Source: Rubrobacter sp. (GTDB taxonomy: Bacteria > Actinomycetota > Rubrobacteria > Rubrobacterales > Rubrobacteraceae). From it: a stretch of 5,061 nucleotides of DNA. This document shows positions 5,003 through 5,061 of this stretch, in pieces; positions within the stretch are counted from its first letter, which is position 1, and each line of letters begins with the position of its first letter. Position numbers and translations under genes: made by a program. Below the pieces are notes generated by a model that saw only the letters and a list, made by a program, of their open reading frames with translations, searched no databases and was not told the DNA's origin. Where the stretch lies: NCBI GenBank assembly GCA_019247245.1, contig JAFAPF010000221.1:1-5061 (forward strand), written 5' to 3'.

Positions 5003-5061
5003 AAGAAAGAGGGCACTCCGGGCCAAGTGGTTCGCTCTTGGGCAGGCTGAGACCGTATTGG
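5003..5061 (+). other. Leader after the riboswitch, possible expression platform
   Basis: No start codon with a ribosome binding site is seen before the window ends. CCAAG (5023-5027) can pair with CTTGG (5037-5041), and AAGAG (5007-5011) with CTCTT (5035-5039). These are mutually exclusive options that could form part of a switching element. Without the next bases, terminator and translational modes cannot be told apart. Confidence 0.35.

Noticed and set aside
1..5061. CRISPR array, tRNA, rRNA or insertion sequence
   Set aside because: No regularly spaced repeats, no cloverleaf or rRNA signature and no transposase with terminal inverted repeats were seen.

Overview
The window looks like chromosome from a high-GC actinobacterium, and its gene content and protein style suggest Rubrobacter or a relative. 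That placement is inferred from recognition of the protein families and from GC-rich codon use; no marker gene such as rRNA is present. Five genes and one riboswitch can be supported. Almost everything recognisable is regulatory: a Crp/Fnr-family regulator, a PadR-family regulator, a NarL/LuxR-type response regulator, a degenerate receiver-like protein, a small excisionase-like helix-turn-helix protein, and a cyclic di-AMP riboswitch whose target gene lies beyond the right edge. No enzyme or transporter gene is visible.

Left part (1-743): no convincing gene. It holds an 11-bp tandem repeat, a run of three adjacent small palindromes (526-565) and a GC-rich hairpin behind the Crp gene. Positions 744-2281 carry two divergent regulators, Crp/Fnr (minus) and PadR (plus). 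Their shared 272-base spacer contains a striking 15-bp inverted repeat (14 of 15 matching) that covers the best promoter for the Crp gene. The PadR gene meets a small hypothetical gene (2284-2568, minus) tail to tail with only two bases between them.

Middle (2569-3971): a promoter and a CTAGAG/CTCTAG dyad precede a response regulator whose phospho-accepting aspartate is replaced by glutamine. Convergent to it is a 112-residue receiver-like protein that lacks the usual acidic pair. A perfect 20-bp tandem duplication sits at the 3' end of that second gene. Both proteins therefore look like signalling folds working without ordinary phosphorylation.

Right part (3972-5061): a 376-base stretch without a supported gene, then a small AlpA/excisionase-like gene on minus that looks leaderless (a TATGAT box exactly 6 bases before its ATG). 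After an AT-richer spacer, a near-consensus promoter (TTGACA-17-TATATT) on plus drives a well-conserved c-di-AMP (ydaO/yuaA-type) riboswitch. The controlled gene is not in the window.

How the parts work together is mostly inference. The Crp and PadR genes probably share operator control. The response regulator and receiver-like protein may belong to one atypical signalling set. The riboswitch ties the next gene to cell-wall, osmotic or potassium status, the usual c-di-AMP themes.
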